Shown: positions 41,535-51,164 of the stretch, in pieces
How positions within the stretch are numbered: position 1 is the stretch's first letter
How the letters are laid out: each line of letters begins with the position of its first letter
DNA from: Sphingobacteriales bacterium
GTDB lineage: Bacteria > Bacteroidota > Bacteroidia > UKL13-3
DNA: 64,000 nt
Direction of reading: 5' to 3'
Assembly (NCBI GenBank): GCA_021299635.1
Contig: JAJTFA010000005.1
Coordinates: forward strand, 62,001-126,000
Position numbers and translations under genes: made by a program
Notes under the pieces: generated by a model
Told to the model about the DNA's origin: nothing
Database searches by the model: none
Seen by the model: the letters and a program-made list of their open reading frames with translations, nothing else

Positions 41535-43106
41535 TTACCTTACGTCAATATTTAGGAATTGCGGTAATGTAATATTTCCATTCGGACCTGTAGCTTTAAT
41601 TTCAGCGAATATAATTTGGTCACCAGTACGTGCATTCTGAATAACAGCTTGCATTTCTGGACTAAGTGTTCTGCCAGAAGCCTTCATAATTTTAGAAGTT
41701 CCGGCCTTAGGAATATAACGCATACCAAATCCTGTAACATCATAACCTATTCCTTCGTAAACAAAATTATTTAACTTGGCAAAAACAACTTTTTGAGCCC
41801 TTATTGTACCTACAGGAACTGGTCCACTAGCTTCAATAGATCCAAGAGCAGGTATCGGACTTGGAACAGCTTTTACCCGATATTTCTGTTCCCCCATTTT
41901 TTTAACAACACCATCAGGGCCTTTCACAGAGACTGAAATAGTAATTTCTCTTTGTGAACCATCAACAGTGCAAGTAAATCCGCCATCAACTTTTGGATCT
42001 GGTGCTAATTTGCCGCCTGCACTGCAAGTAACCTGAATTTGTTTTGAGGAGTATCCAGGTACGGATACGGAAATCGGGTTAGGCAAATTTTTATAGACCA
42101 CATTCATCTTAGTAGCAGAAATAACAGCTAGCGGCTTTAAAACGAAATATGAACCTTCAAAATCATAAGTTTCAACTTTACCATTTGATCTTTTTGTGGT
42201 AATTACTCCTTTATATTTTTTCTCGCCTTCTCCTGATGCAACAAGTTCATATTTACCTATACCACCTTCAACTTTCAAAGCAGATCCATTAACCGTGATA
42301 TTCGCCTCTTGTCTTGTGGATGCTGCTAAGAAGATGTCAGCCGAGTATTTACCGCCTTGTGTAATAAAGGTTCCATTGTTAGGAATAACTTTTGCTGTAA
42401 AATTTTCTACCACAACAATATCTTCAGTAAGCATACCTTTTAACATGTCCAAAACTTGTGCTTCAGTATTCCTGGTATCATTCTGAATTTTGGTTAACAA
42501 GGTCACAACTGCAGCAGCAGGTGTATGTTCAAACATCACAGATTCCCATTTTTTCTCTTCACCCTCTTCTTTAAAATCATCTGTTAAAAGGTCGGATTTT
42601 ATGGTGGATTGCTTTTCCTTAGGAACCAAGGCAATTAGATCCTGACGGGCTTTGTTTATCTTAGCTCTCAGTTCTTCGCCCTTCTTATTATTGATCATTA
42701 AATTAGCGTGTTTCTCAGTATCATCGGCTTTCTGTATTTCTTCATCTTCGGTTTTGCCGTCACCGTTGCTGTCTTCCTTGCGCCCTTCTGCACCGGCAAC
42801 AATCTCTGTTTTTAAATCTTCGATGAACTTAATTAAATCACCAGCAATTTGCCTGGCCTTTGAGGCATTGTTAAATACCATGGTGCCATTGGGATCATCT
42901 GGAAAATCTTTATGATACTTATCAATACCCTTCATTACTTGGGTATTTTTGGTATCAACATTAACTGAAGATTTCTCCAAACTCACCTCAACAAGGTGAA
43001 AAGCCTTCAAAATCTCCGCGGATACGTTTAGTGCAAGCAGGGCTGTTAACACGAGATACATCATGTTAATCATTTTCTGCCTGGGTGATATATTACCTCC
43101 TGCCAT
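41535..43106 (-). CDS. gldM: Type IX secretion/gliding motor protein GldM (PorM)
   Basis: This 523-aa protein is the rotating shaft of the T9SS motor. A single N-terminal membrane helix (MINMMYLVLTALLALNVSAE) is followed by a long periplasmic part of repeated domains and the C-terminal region that contacts the GldKN ring. The start GGNISPRQKMINMMYLVLTA is highly typical. With GldL it forms the inner-membrane motor that uses the proton gradient. It lies 38 bases after gldL and 8 bases before gldN. Confidence 0.96.
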   Translation of the reverse strand: MAGGNISPRQKMINMMYLVLTALLALNVSAEILKAFHLVEVSLEKSSVNVDTKNTQVMKGIDKYHKDFPDDPNGTMVFNNASKARQIAGDLIKFIEDLKTEIVAGAEGRKEDSNGDGKTEDEEIQKADDTEKHANLMINNKKGEELRAKINKARQDLIALVPKEKQSTIKSDLLTDDFKEEGEEKKWESVMFEHTPAAAVVTLLTKIQNDTRNTEAQVLDMLKGMLTEDIVVVENFTAKVIPNNGTFITQGGKYSADIFLAASTRQEANITVNGSALKVEGGIGKYELVASGEGEKKYKGVITTKRSNGKVETYDFEGSYFVLKPLAVISATKMNVVYKNLPNPISVSVPGYSSKQIQVTCSAGGKLAPDPKVDGGFTCTVDGSQREITISVSVKGPDGVVKKMGEQKYRVKAVPSPIPALGSIEASGPVPVGTIRAQKVVFAKLNNFVYEGIGYDVTGFGMRYIPKAGTSKIMKASGRTLSPEMQAVIQNARTGDQIIFAEIKATGPNGNITLPQFLNIDVR

Positions 43107-43144
43107 TTTCTTATTCCTTCTTTATATGATGGTTAATAATTGAA

Positions 43145-43942
43145 TTAACTTCTTGCATTCACATTCATAGCAGCAAGCATGTTGCCATACACACTGTTCA
43201 ATGCACTCAGATTATTCGATAATTTACCAATTTCATTTTTGAATTGCTCAGCTTGTCCTTGGGTTTCAGCAAGACTGCTGGCCACCTTGGATAAGTTACC
43301 TACAAAATCGTTAATTGATTTTAAATGATTGTTAGATTCGGCAATCTCAAGTTCATAAACAGAGTTTAATGAGGCTAGGTTCTTAGTCATTTTCTCAATT
43401 TGAGCTCCATACTCTCTTGAACCTTCAGATGCAGATACCAAACCGCCCATTGCATCAGCAGCTTTGGCATATGAACTACTTAACCCGGAAACCGATTGGG
43501 TTGCCTGCGTTACGTTTTTGGTATACTCATCGGTTGCAGCAGCAGCGGATGATAAATCTTTAAGATTACTAACATTATCACTTAATGACTTAATGCCAGT
43601 GCCTAAACTTTTAATTAAATCCGGACCAACTTTAGCTTCTTCCAACATTTTATCTAATTGCTGAGAAACTGTGCCTTTTGGCCTTTCTTCATCAGACTCG
43701 ATGCCTGCTAGTTCAGGATAAACAATAGACCAGTCAATTTCCTTATGTAATGGCTCAAATGCAGAGATGAAGAAAATCATAGCTTCTGTTCCTAATCCCA
43801 CAATTAACATTGGATTAGCACCTGGCCAGTGCATAATCTTAAATAACGCACCTACAATTACGATAGCTGCTCCAAATCCGTAAACTTTGGCCATGATTTT
43901 TTTGAAGGCCATACTTTCGAAAAAACTGTTTGATCCTGACAT
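43145..43942 (-). CDS. gldL: Type IX secretion/gliding motor protein GldL (PorL)
   Basis: This 265-aa inner membrane protein forms the pentameric stator of the T9SS motor around GldM. Two N-terminal helices can be seen (YGFGAAIVIVGALFKIMHWP and MLIVGLGTEAMIFFISAFEP). The conserved KIMHWPG turn and the buried glutamate of helix 2 are kept. The rest is a cytoplasmic helical, coiled-coil-like tail. It lies between gldK and gldM in a tight operon. Confidence 0.96.
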   Translation of the reverse strand: MSGSNSFFESMAFKKIMAKVYGFGAAIVIVGALFKIMHWPGANPMLIVGLGTEAMIFFISAFEPLHKEIDWSIVYPELAGIESDEERPKGTVSQQLDKMLEEAKVGPDLIKSLGTGIKSLSDNVSNLKDLSSAAAATDEYTKNVTQATQSVSGLSSSYAKAADAMGGLVSASEGSREYGAQIEKMTKNLASLNSVYELEIAESNNHLKSINDFVGNLSKVASSLAETQGQAEQFKNEIGKLSNNLSALNSVYGNMLAAMNVNARS

Positions 43943-43997
43943 AATGTTTGAATTAATTTAAAATTGAGGTTTTAAGATTGAGAATTAGAATTGAATA

Positions 43998-45287
43998 TTA
44001 TTTGGTATCTCTGTTCGAGCGGCCTATATAAGACTGCACACAACGAAAACCAGTGTAGGAATTTGCACTATCTTGATACTCGTAAGTGCGGGTACCACAA
44101 TTGATAAAATGGGCTATATCTTTCCAAGAACCACCTCTGATAACCTTACGTTTCAAAGTTTCAGGCTCATCTGGCTTTGCATCATACTGATAATCAGGAT
44201 TTAGATCATGTGAAAACAAGTTAGCTGACTCAGCGTATGCGGTAATTGTCCATTCTGCAACGTTACCTGACATATCATATAAGCCAAAATCATTAGGGAA
44301 ATATGAACCAACTCGTATTGGATATAAACCACCATCCTGCATATAATCTCCACGCATAGGTTTGAAATTAGCAAGCGAACATCCTTTCGCATTTTTCACA
44401 TAAGGACCGCCCCATGGATAAACGTTTTGATCCCTTCCACCCCTTGATGCATACTCCCACTCATATTCGGTAGGTAAGCGAAGATCAGTAACCGTATAAT
44501 CATCCAAGTCTGAATAGTATGAATTAAGATAAATTGTTCTCCAACGGCAGAAAGCTTTAGCCTGATTCCAGTTTACGCCTACAACAGGATAATCGTCATA
44601 CTTTGGGTGCCAGAAATATACAGATGTCATAGGCTCGTTGTATGAGAAAGTATAATCACGCATAAATACAAGAGTGTCAGGATATATTTCAACCTCCTGC
44701 ATTTTCTTGTACTTATCACGGGTTGTTTTGTAACCTGGCTTTCTGTGCAAGCGAGCTGCAGTTCTTAAATCAATATCCTCATATTTATAAATTATCTTCC
44801 TTACATCAAGTTGTTTGGTTCTATAATATGTTTCTTGTTCATTGTAAGCTAACTCTTTAAGAGATTCCTCAGCAGCTTTAGCGTCTTCTTCATTGATCTT
44901 AGCATCCCAGTTTAGGCCTATTCTATTTCCTTCTGCGTCTTTTAAGGTAAATTTCTCTTCATTGGCTTCAGCCATTTTTTCACGTACAATAGAGTCAAGC
45001 ACTGTAACAACAAACTGGCGATATTCATTATTTGTGATTTCTGTCTCATCCATGTAGAAAGCTACAATTGATACCTGTTTGTTCGGAGCAATTTGTGCCA
45101 TAGGAACGTCTTGTTCATTAGCTCCGATGTGTATTGATCCTGTTGGAACATAGATTGTTCCGTATGGTTGTGGATGAAACCACACAGGCCTGCCCTGAAC
45201 TCCGGTGAGTTCTCCTCTGTCTCCTCCAGAACAACCTGCTATGGTTAATGCCACTAGGGCATATGATAAGAATCGTAGTTTTCTCAT
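43998..45287 (-). CDS. gldK: Type IX secretion/gliding lipoprotein GldK (PorK)
   Basis: This 429-aa lipoprotein (lipobox IAGC, C19) sits at the inner face of the outer membrane and forms the periplasmic ring with GldN. Its body has the formylglycine-generating-enzyme fold (LRLPTEYEWEYASRGG, DMSGNVAEWT and KVIRGGSWKD), here used structurally. It is the first gene of gldK-L-M-N and is preceded by the best promoter in the window. Confidence 0.96.
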   Translation of the reverse strand: MRKLRFLSYALVALTIAGCSGGDRGELTGVQGRPVWFHPQPYGTIYVPTGSIHIGANEQDVPMAQIAPNKQVSIVAFYMDETEITNNEYRQFVVTVLDSIVREKMAEANEEKFTLKDAEGNRIGLNWDAKINEEDAKAAEESLKELAYNEQETYYRTKQLDVRKIIYKYEDIDLRTAARLHRKPGYKTTRDKYKKMQEVEIYPDTLVFMRDYTFSYNEPMTSVYFWHPKYDDYPVVGVNWNQAKAFCRWRTIYLNSYYSDLDDYTVTDLRLPTEYEWEYASRGGRDQNVYPWGGPYVKNAKGCSLANFKPMRGDYMQDGGLYPIRVGSYFPNDFGLYDMSGNVAEWTITAYAESANLFSHDLNPDYQYDAKPDEPETLKRKVIRGGSWKDIAHFINCGTRTYEYQDSANSYTGFRCVQSYIGRSNRDTK

Positions 45288-45317
45288 TTGCTTACGATAT
45301 ACTTAGTTTAAGTAAGG

Positions 45318-45347
45318 CAAAATTATAACTTAAAATGTATTTTCCAA
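45318..45347 (-). promoter_or_regulatory. Bacteroidota-type promoter for the gldK-L-M-N operon
   Basis: On the minus strand, TTG (45347-45345) is followed by a 19-base spacer and TAATTTTG (45325-45318), an exact TTG-19-TAnnTTTG promoter. Transcription would start near 45311, leaving a leader of roughly 24 bases to the gldK ATG. It suggests that gldK-N is transcribed separately from porP upstream. Confidence 0.72.
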
Positions 45348-45398
45348 GTTTAAGCTGAAAAATTTAACTTACAGTCAAATGTTGAAAGTATAATATTT

Positions 45399-46373
45399 TC
45401 ATAAAAATCTGGGAGTCAGGCGTGGAATGGGTTGAGGCGGAATTTTCTCTTTAAACTTTGGCATGAAACAATATTTGAACAATATTTCATGTGAACCGGT
45501 ACTATATTGAATGATATCGCTTGTTGTGAGGTCATATGAGTACCCAATTTGCATATTGGGGGTAAATTTATAGCCAGCTAGGATCGATATAGCATCACCT
45601 GCACGATAGGTTAAACCTCCTCTGATTTTGCCATTGTATTCAGCCATCACATTAAGATCGAAGGATAAGTTGGCTCCATCATATTTAAAAAACAAGTTAG
45701 GTTCAGCAACCAAAGTGCCGGGTGTTATTTCATATTGGGCCCCGGTCATCAAATAATAGTGTAATTTCATTTGATTATCTACCATATTATCGCCCCAACT
45801 ATATTGAACATTGCCTTGATTCAGGTGTGTGGCTGATATGCCGGTGTAAAAATTCTGAAATCTCCACAGATTTGGCATGGTGTAGTAAATACCTGCGTTA
45901 AAATCTGTTGACATACCTGTTACATCTGTGATAGGAATCTTAGGATCGTTATCCTGAAGTGGCTTTAATTTTGACCCTTGAAGGTTTTGTTGCATGATAC
46001 CGCCTGAAACTCCAACAGAAATCATGCTGGCGTTTTGAAATACCTTGCGATATGAAAGCGATAAAATGGGATTAATGCTATTTTGAAAACCTAACTGGTC
46101 ATTCATTACATTCAAGCCAACACCAAAATGCTTACCAAGTGGTGAGTTAATGCTTGCCATAAAAGTTGTAGGGGCAGTACCCGCCTCATTTCCGCCAAAA
46201 CCCATCCACTGTGAACGGAAGACACCAAGAGCGCAAATTTTCTCTTCCGTTCCTGCATAAGCAGGATTGTAGTTAAGGCGATTAAGAAAGAATTGCGTGT
46301 AGTGAGGGTCTTGCTGGGCCTTAAGAAGCAAGGAGCTGTAAACAAGTGTTAAAGCAAGTATAACTTTTTTCAT
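45399..46373 (-). CDS. porP: PorP/SprF family outer membrane protein of the type IX system
   Basis: This 324-aa protein has a signal peptide (about 1-19, ending LKAQ) and the family start QQDPHYTQFFLNRLNYNPAY, followed by SQWMGFGGNEAGTAP and repeated barrel strands. PorP/SprF proteins are outer membrane barrels that work with the gliding/T9SS machinery; some anchor particular adhesins. Its place directly upstream of gldK, with a 111-base gap holding the gldK promoter, matches the porPKLMN order known from Porphyromonas gingivalis. Confidence 0.95.
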   Translation of the reverse strand: MKKVILALTLVYSSLLLKAQQDPHYTQFFLNRLNYNPAYAGTEEKICALGVFRSQWMGFGGNEAGTAPTTFMASINSPLGKHFGVGLNVMNDQLGFQNSINPILSLSYRKVFQNASMISVGVSGGIMQQNLQGSKLKPLQDNDPKIPITDVTGMSTDFNAGIYYTMPNLWRFQNFYTGISATHLNQGNVQYSWGDNMVDNQMKLHYYLMTGAQYEITPGTLVAEPNLFFKYDGANLSFDLNVMAEYNGKIRGGLTYRAGDAISILAGYKFTPNMQIGYSYDLTTSDIIQYSTGSHEILFKYCFMPKFKEKIPPQPIPRLTPRFL

Positions 46374-46490
46374 TGTGTTAACTTAATGTGAAATTTAGAC
46401 AATAATACAAAGAAATATAAGGAATACAAGTATTCTAAAAATTTCAATGGTAGTGTAAATTTACTATATGGAATTAAAAAAACAATAGGG

Positions 46491-47252
46491 TTACTTTTTT
46501 TCTTTGTTTGCCTTTTCTATAAACTTATCAATTGCCATAACCATGCTTGGATATTGTGGGGTTGGAGCGGCAATATTAACTGTTAAACCAGCCTCGGTAA
46601 TGGCTTTTGCAGTTGTAGCACCAAAAGCAGCTATCATGGTTTTGCTTTGTTTAAATTTCGGATAATTCTCAAACAATGACCGTATATCGGCCGGGCTAAA
46701 GAAGGCAATGACGTCAAAATTCACATCCTTTAAATCAGAAAGGTCGGAAGAAACAATGCGATAGAAAAAAGCTTCTTTGAATTGAAATTTATTCTTTTTC
46801 ATGAACTTCTCAATTTCAGTTTTACGCCAATCGCTACAAGGGAAAAGATACTTTTCTGTTGCATGATTCTTAATTACATTGAGCAATTCTGTCTCAGTTG
46901 CCTTACCCGTAAAAACCTTACGTTTACGCACCTGTATGTACTTTGCCAGATAATTAGCAATGCTATCATTAACACAGAAGTATTTGGTTTCCGGTGGCAT
47001 CTCGATTTTTTGTTCGTTGCACATTCTAAAAAAGTGATCAACCGAGTTGCGAGAGTTGAGAATAATAGCGGTGTACTCTAAAATATGTACTTTTTGAGCT
47101 TTGAACTCTTTATATGGAATTGGGCTAATGGTGATAAAGGGCCTGAAATCTAATTTCAGGCTATGCTTCTTTGCGAGATCAAAATACGGTGACTTATCGC
47201 TTTCAGGCTTAGGCTGAGATATCAGTATGCTTTTGATCTTTTGATTTTTCAA
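46491..47252 (-). CDS. hemD: Uroporphyrinogen-III synthase family protein
   Basis: This 253-aa protein has the two-domain layout of uroporphyrinogen-III synthase, which closes the hydroxymethylbilane ring in haem synthesis. Seen are KSILISQPKPES at the start, TAIILNSRNSVDHFFRMC in the first half, and AFFSPADIRSLFENYPKFKQ and IAAFGATTAKAITEAGLTV in the second. The sequence is divergent, as is usual for HemD. It overlaps the DUF4271 gene by 4 bases and lies 117 bases upstream of porP. Whether it serves haem synthesis or the secretion region around it cannot be told. Confidence 0.85.
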   Translation of the reverse strand: MKNQKIKSILISQPKPESDKSPYFDLAKKHSLKLDFRPFITISPIPYKEFKAQKVHILEYTAIILNSRNSVDHFFRMCNEQKIEMPPETKYFCVNDSIANYLAKYIQVRKRKVFTGKATETELLNVIKNHATEKYLFPCSDWRKTEIEKFMKKNKFQFKEAFFYRIVSSDLSDLKDVNFDVIAFFSPADIRSLFENYPKFKQSKTMIAAFGATTAKAITEAGLTVNIAAPTPQYPSMVMAIDKFIEKANKEKK

Positions 47253-48220
47253 AGTGGTGCTGCGTTTAGATATTTAATAATTATTAGCCAAGGTAGAATT
47301 TCCAAGGAGCAAAGATACAGAATTAGATAGATTACCGGAAAACTGAAAAAACTTGCACTAAGCATAAAGATGCGAATAATCCTGTAGCCAACACTGATAA
47401 AGAATAAGGAAACAATAGACTGGGTGAGCACCACACTCCATAATTCATCATAATGGTAATTCATAAAAATGATCAATGGAAATATTACCAACGCTATAAA
47501 ATTGTTTACTGTGATGGTATTGGAAACAAAACCAATGGCCAGTTTATTCATTTTAAGAAGATAACCCAAAATGGCATGCATTAAAAACTTGCCAAAATAA
47601 ATAAGTGTCAGCAAGCCACTAATTGCTGCGAACTGCCATAATCTGTTATCTATGAAATCTATTGCCTTTAGCTCAAGCTGGAAGGTAATAAAAAGTGAGG
47701 CTATGAAAATATAGATGGCAAACATTTGAAGAAAAATAAACGTAAAAGCAGATCGCTGCTCTTCCCAAATGCGCTCACTAAGTTTGAGATTAAATACTGA
47801 AAGAAGAAAAGTTTTAAAATTAATAGGGTTGAAAATACGAATGAGGGAGATATAAAGTACAATAAAGATTACTACCCAAAACTTCCATGGGGCAGGAACG
47901 GCTGGCCTCTTAACTATTTCCTTTGCATTTGGTAAATCTCTTTTGAATTTGATCTTTTCTACATACTTATTTTGAATGAATAGGTATGGCTTAAAAATAC
48001 GCCTTAAGTTAGATTCATTAGCAATACTGTCTAGAAGCGTATTCCCATTCTTTTTTTGAACTGTATAAAAAACACTGTCGCTTGCTAGTGAGTCTAACAC
48101 ATATGAGGTATCAGGATTAAAGGTAAACGTATCTCCCAAGGGCAAAGTACCGGTATCTTGTGCATTTACCTTTGTAAAACACATCAGCATTAGGATGATA
48201 TAAAAAAAGTTATTTCTCAA
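47249..48220 (-). CDS. DUF4271 integral membrane protein beside the secretion genes
   Basis: This 323-aa protein has a signal-like N-terminus (ending VNAQ), a stretch of about 95 extracytoplasmic residues, and then six or seven hydrophobic helices starting near residue 110 (KFWVVIFIVLYISLIRIF). It matches DUF4271, a family I know only from Bacteroidota and often found next to hemD-like genes. No catalytic motif is visible. Its stop lies upstream of the hemD start with a 4-base overlap, and it abuts the Omp85-like gene, so three genes form a unit. Confidence 0.82.
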   Translation of the reverse strand: MRNNFFYIILMLMCFTKVNAQDTGTLPLGDTFTFNPDTSYVLDSLASDSVFYTVQKKNGNTLLDSIANESNLRRIFKPYLFIQNKYVEKIKFKRDLPNAKEIVKRPAVPAPWKFWVVIFIVLYISLIRIFNPINFKTFLLSVFNLKLSERIWEEQRSAFTFIFLQMFAIYIFIASLFITFQLELKAIDFIDNRLWQFAAISGLLTLIYFGKFLMHAILGYLLKMNKLAIGFVSNTITVNNFIALVIFPLIIFMNYHYDELWSVVLTQSIVSLFFISVGYRIIRIFMLSASFFSFPVIYLILYLCSLEILPWLIIIKYLNAAPL

Positions 48221-50005
48221 CTAAAACAAAGCTGTAAAACCAAAATGGATTTTTGCATTTTCAAACTGAATGGATTGACCAAGCTCGCTACCCACGGCAT
48301 AATACAATGCAAAAATTCCTGCTCCTGTTTCAAAGTTCAGACCAGCCCCAAAACCATACGGTTTATCAGTTATTGAGGGCATTCTCACGGTATTCCTGTA
48401 CCATGCTCCGTTCCAAAACAGCAATACATTAGAGTTTTGCTGAAGCAGATATCTTAACTCAGTATTGGCAATGATGTAGCTGGTGGCAAATATAGATTGC
48501 TCATCAAAACCTCTTAATGTTCTTATTCCACCAATTCTGAATAACTCGTTAAAGAATAGATTTTCAGATACATTGTGGCCTCCTGATAACTGATTCCTTA
48601 GGGTAAAATATCTTCCCAGTGGAATAAACCAATCGGCCTGCGCCTTCATTTGATATTGAACCTGCTGCAAATTTATGGTATCATAAATGGAGCGCTGTCC
48701 TCCTCTCCCATCAGCGAAGCGGAGTTCATCAATGGTAGGGTTTCTTATTATTTTCTTTATCCCAACAGCAAACGTACCTTCTATTGAGTAACCTTTTCTA
48801 GGGTTAAAAAAATAATCATATCTGTTGAGCTTAACACCTACACCGTATTGTTGGTTCAAGATATCGGAAGATGTAGGAAGACTCTTTGTTCTGATAATTT
48901 GTAGTGTATCAACTTTGATAAGTGATGTATTTTGCACAGAATAGAAAAACTTAAAATAATCGGCACCAATAAATCTATATTGAAGACCAATTTCATTTTT
49001 AACATCAAAGAAGGTAGAATCGAGTTTAAGCAGGTTTAGTTCATAATCAAACGCAAGGCTGGTATTCAAAATGTATGGCAGAACTGCTTTGATGCGCAAA
49101 TCTTGGGAGCTTACCAGAAAACTCCTGTAATTTAAATCGAACGAAATTCCTCGCTGGAATAAATTCTGAAGCCGCAGATTGGCCTCACCTGTCAGCAGAA
49201 GTTTATTATTAAGTGCGCTATTCGGTGCAAAACCAATAATACCATCTGCACTACTGGCTTTTCTGTTCTGAAGATAGAGTAAAGGTTTGGATTTATTCCC
49301 ATAAAAATAAACTCCACTTGGTTTGCCAAGCTTTAGAAATAGCAACTGACTTAGTCTGCTATCCGCATTTCTTAGCAAGGCTTCCTGATAAACAGCACCT
49401 GGCTTAATGCCAAGATACTTTTGAAGAAAATTTCTTTGAATTTGTGCATCGCCTGCTATGTTCACAGAATCAAAAACAGTATATAACCCCTTTTCTAATT
49501 TTAGGATGGCACTTAATCCGCCTGTGGTATCTAACACTGCACTGTCTAAGGAAATCATTGCGAATGGATAACCATTATTTTCTAAATAAGACAGCATGCG
49601 CCCTACCTTATTGGTATATACCTGAGGGTTAAATTGCTTCCCTTCAAATGCAGACTCTCTGAAACCGGCTGCACCGATTAACTCTTCATCAATGTTAGCA
49701 CTTTTGAGTTCAACCCACTTGCATTCGGGACCTGTAAAAAGTTCAAAATTCAGGGTATCTCCAATTTCTGAGAGAAGTTGAATATCAGCCAGTAAATAAG
49801 AGAAAGAATTTGCGACAATAAGTGTTTGCTGTAAATGCTTTTGAAGCGCTGAAGAATCAGACAACACGGAAATTTCCTTTATCTGCTTTTTCAGCTCAGT
49901 AGCCTCCGGTGTTTTACATACAATTTTTACAACAATTGGATTACCTGCTTTTGCATTAAAGCAATAGCACATAATCATTACCGCTAATTTCAGATACCTT
50001 TGCAC
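48221..50005 (-). CDS. Omp85/BamA-TamA family outer membrane protein
   Basis: This 594-aa protein has a signal peptide (about 1-20), POTRA-like periplasmic repeats (about residues 25-245) and a 16-strand-type barrel. The Omp85 hallmark RGF motif is in FRIGGIRTLRGFDEQ. At under 600 residues it is shorter than BamA (about 800 or more), closer to TamA-type members that assemble or insert outer membrane components. The last residues (FGFTALF) give the usual terminal aromatic. It is the first gene of the unit with DUF4271 and hemD and diverges from hemW 37 bases away. Confidence 0.9.
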   Translation of the reverse strand: MQRYLKLAVMIMCYCFNAKAGNPIVVKIVCKTPEATELKKQIKEISVLSDSSALQKHLQQTLIVANSFSYLLADIQLLSEIGDTLNFELFTGPECKWVELKSANIDEELIGAAGFRESAFEGKQFNPQVYTNKVGRMLSYLENNGYPFAMISLDSAVLDTTGGLSAILKLEKGLYTVFDSVNIAGDAQIQRNFLQKYLGIKPGAVYQEALLRNADSRLSQLLFLKLGKPSGVYFYGNKSKPLLYLQNRKASSADGIIGFAPNSALNNKLLLTGEANLRLQNLFQRGISFDLNYRSFLVSSQDLRIKAVLPYILNTSLAFDYELNLLKLDSTFFDVKNEIGLQYRFIGADYFKFFYSVQNTSLIKVDTLQIIRTKSLPTSSDILNQQYGVGVKLNRYDYFFNPRKGYSIEGTFAVGIKKIIRNPTIDELRFADGRGGQRSIYDTINLQQVQYQMKAQADWFIPLGRYFTLRNQLSGGHNVSENLFFNELFRIGGIRTLRGFDEQSIFATSYIIANTELRYLLQQNSNVLLFWNGAWYRNTVRMPSITDKPYGFGAGLNFETGAGIFALYYAVGSELGQSIQFENAKIHFGFTALF

Positions 50006-50042
50006 CTGTTCAAATTAACCGCATTTAAATCAAATTATTATC

Positions 50043-51164
50043 ATGGCCGGCTTATACATACATATACCTTTTTGTAAACAGGCATGCGTGTATTGCAATT
50101 TTCATTTTAGCACCAATACAAAATATAAGGATAAGATGATACGGGCAATGGCCAGTGAAATTAAAATCAGGAAAGATTATTTACACAATCAAACCATTAA
50201 CAGTATTTATTTTGGAGGCGGTACGCCATCTACACTCGATCAAACTGAATTGAATATTTTATTTGATGCCATTTATAAACAGTTTAAAGTTGCTGGTGAT
50301 GCTGAAATAACATTAGAGTCCAATCCTGATGATTTGCATGACAGGTATGTTTCAATGCTTGCTTCAACCCCAATAAATCGATTAAGTATTGGTATTCAAA
50401 GTTTTTTTGATGACGAACTAAAGTGGATGAATCGCGCACATAAGGCTTCGCAATCTATTGCTGCAGTGAAGCGCGCACAAGATGCAGGATTTCAGAATAT
50501 CACCATTGATTTGATATATGGCATACCTGTTTCCAACAACGGTAAATGGGAACAGAATATATTAAAGGCACTGCAGCTAAATGTAGACCATATTTCTGCG
50601 TACTGCCTTACGGTAGAAGAAAAAACGCAATTAGGCAATCTGATAGCCAAGGACGCAACTAATGAGCCGGATGACGAAATTTCTCAGCTACAATTTAATA
50701 TGCTAATTGATAAACTTGAGGAGGCAGGATATCAGCAATATGAAATATCGAATTTCGCAAGAAATAAAAAATATGCCATACATAATTCATCATACTGGAA
50801 ACAGCATCCTTATTTAGGTATCGGACCTTCTGCTCATTCATTCGATATAGAAACACGTTGCTGGAACGTAAACAACAATCATCATTACATTGAAAAACTT
50901 GAAACAGGGAATACTGCTTTTGAAACAGAAGTTTTAAGCCCTGAAAATAGATTCAACGAATACATAATGACAAGCCTGCGCACCATGTGGGGTTGCGATA
51001 AGAATATATTAGAGACCGATTACAAGCAACAGCTGCAAAAAATAAAAATACCACTTGAAAACCAGATAAAAGTTAGAAACTTAATAGATACAGGAACACA
51101 TTATAAGCTTGCTAAGCATGCCCGCTTTTTCGCTGATGGAATTGCGGCCAGTTTGTTTGTTTAA
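50043..51164 (+). CDS. hemW: Radical SAM haem chaperone HemW (coproporphyrinogen oxidase-like)
   Basis: This 373-aa radical SAM protein binds a 4Fe-4S cluster through C11, C15 and C18 (HIPFCKQACVYCNFHF, CxxxCxxC). Other marks are FGGGTPSTLD for SAM binding, and a C-terminal HemW domain with KYAIHNSSYWKQHPYLGIG. It matches HemW, which hands haem to respiratory enzymes, rather than true HemN: it lacks the long N-terminal extension of HemN and the sequence begins directly at the cluster motif. Its stop shares TTAA (51161-51164) with engB. Confidence 0.94.
   Translation: MAGLYIHIPFCKQACVYCNFHFSTNTKYKDKMIRAMASEIKIRKDYLHNQTINSIYFGGGTPSTLDQTELNILFDAIYKQFKVAGDAEITLESNPDDLHDRYVSMLASTPINRLSIGIQSFFDDELKWMNRAHKASQSIAAVKRAQDAGFQNITIDLIYGIPVSNNGKWEQNILKALQLNVDHISAYCLTVEEKTQLGNLIAKDATNEPDDEISQLQFNMLIDKLEEAGYQQYEISNFARNKKYAIHNSSYWKQHPYLGIGPSAHSFDIETRCWNVNNNHHYIEKLETGNTAFETEVLSPENRFNEYIMTSLRTMWGCDKNILETDYKQQLQKIKIPLENQIKVRNLIDTGTHYKLAKHARFFADGIAASLFV

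Noticed and set aside
43998-45287. GldK as a formylglycine-generating enzyme (sulfatase activator)
   Set aside because: The fold is shared, but the lipobox, length and gldL-M-N neighbours identify it as the T9SS ring lipoprotein.
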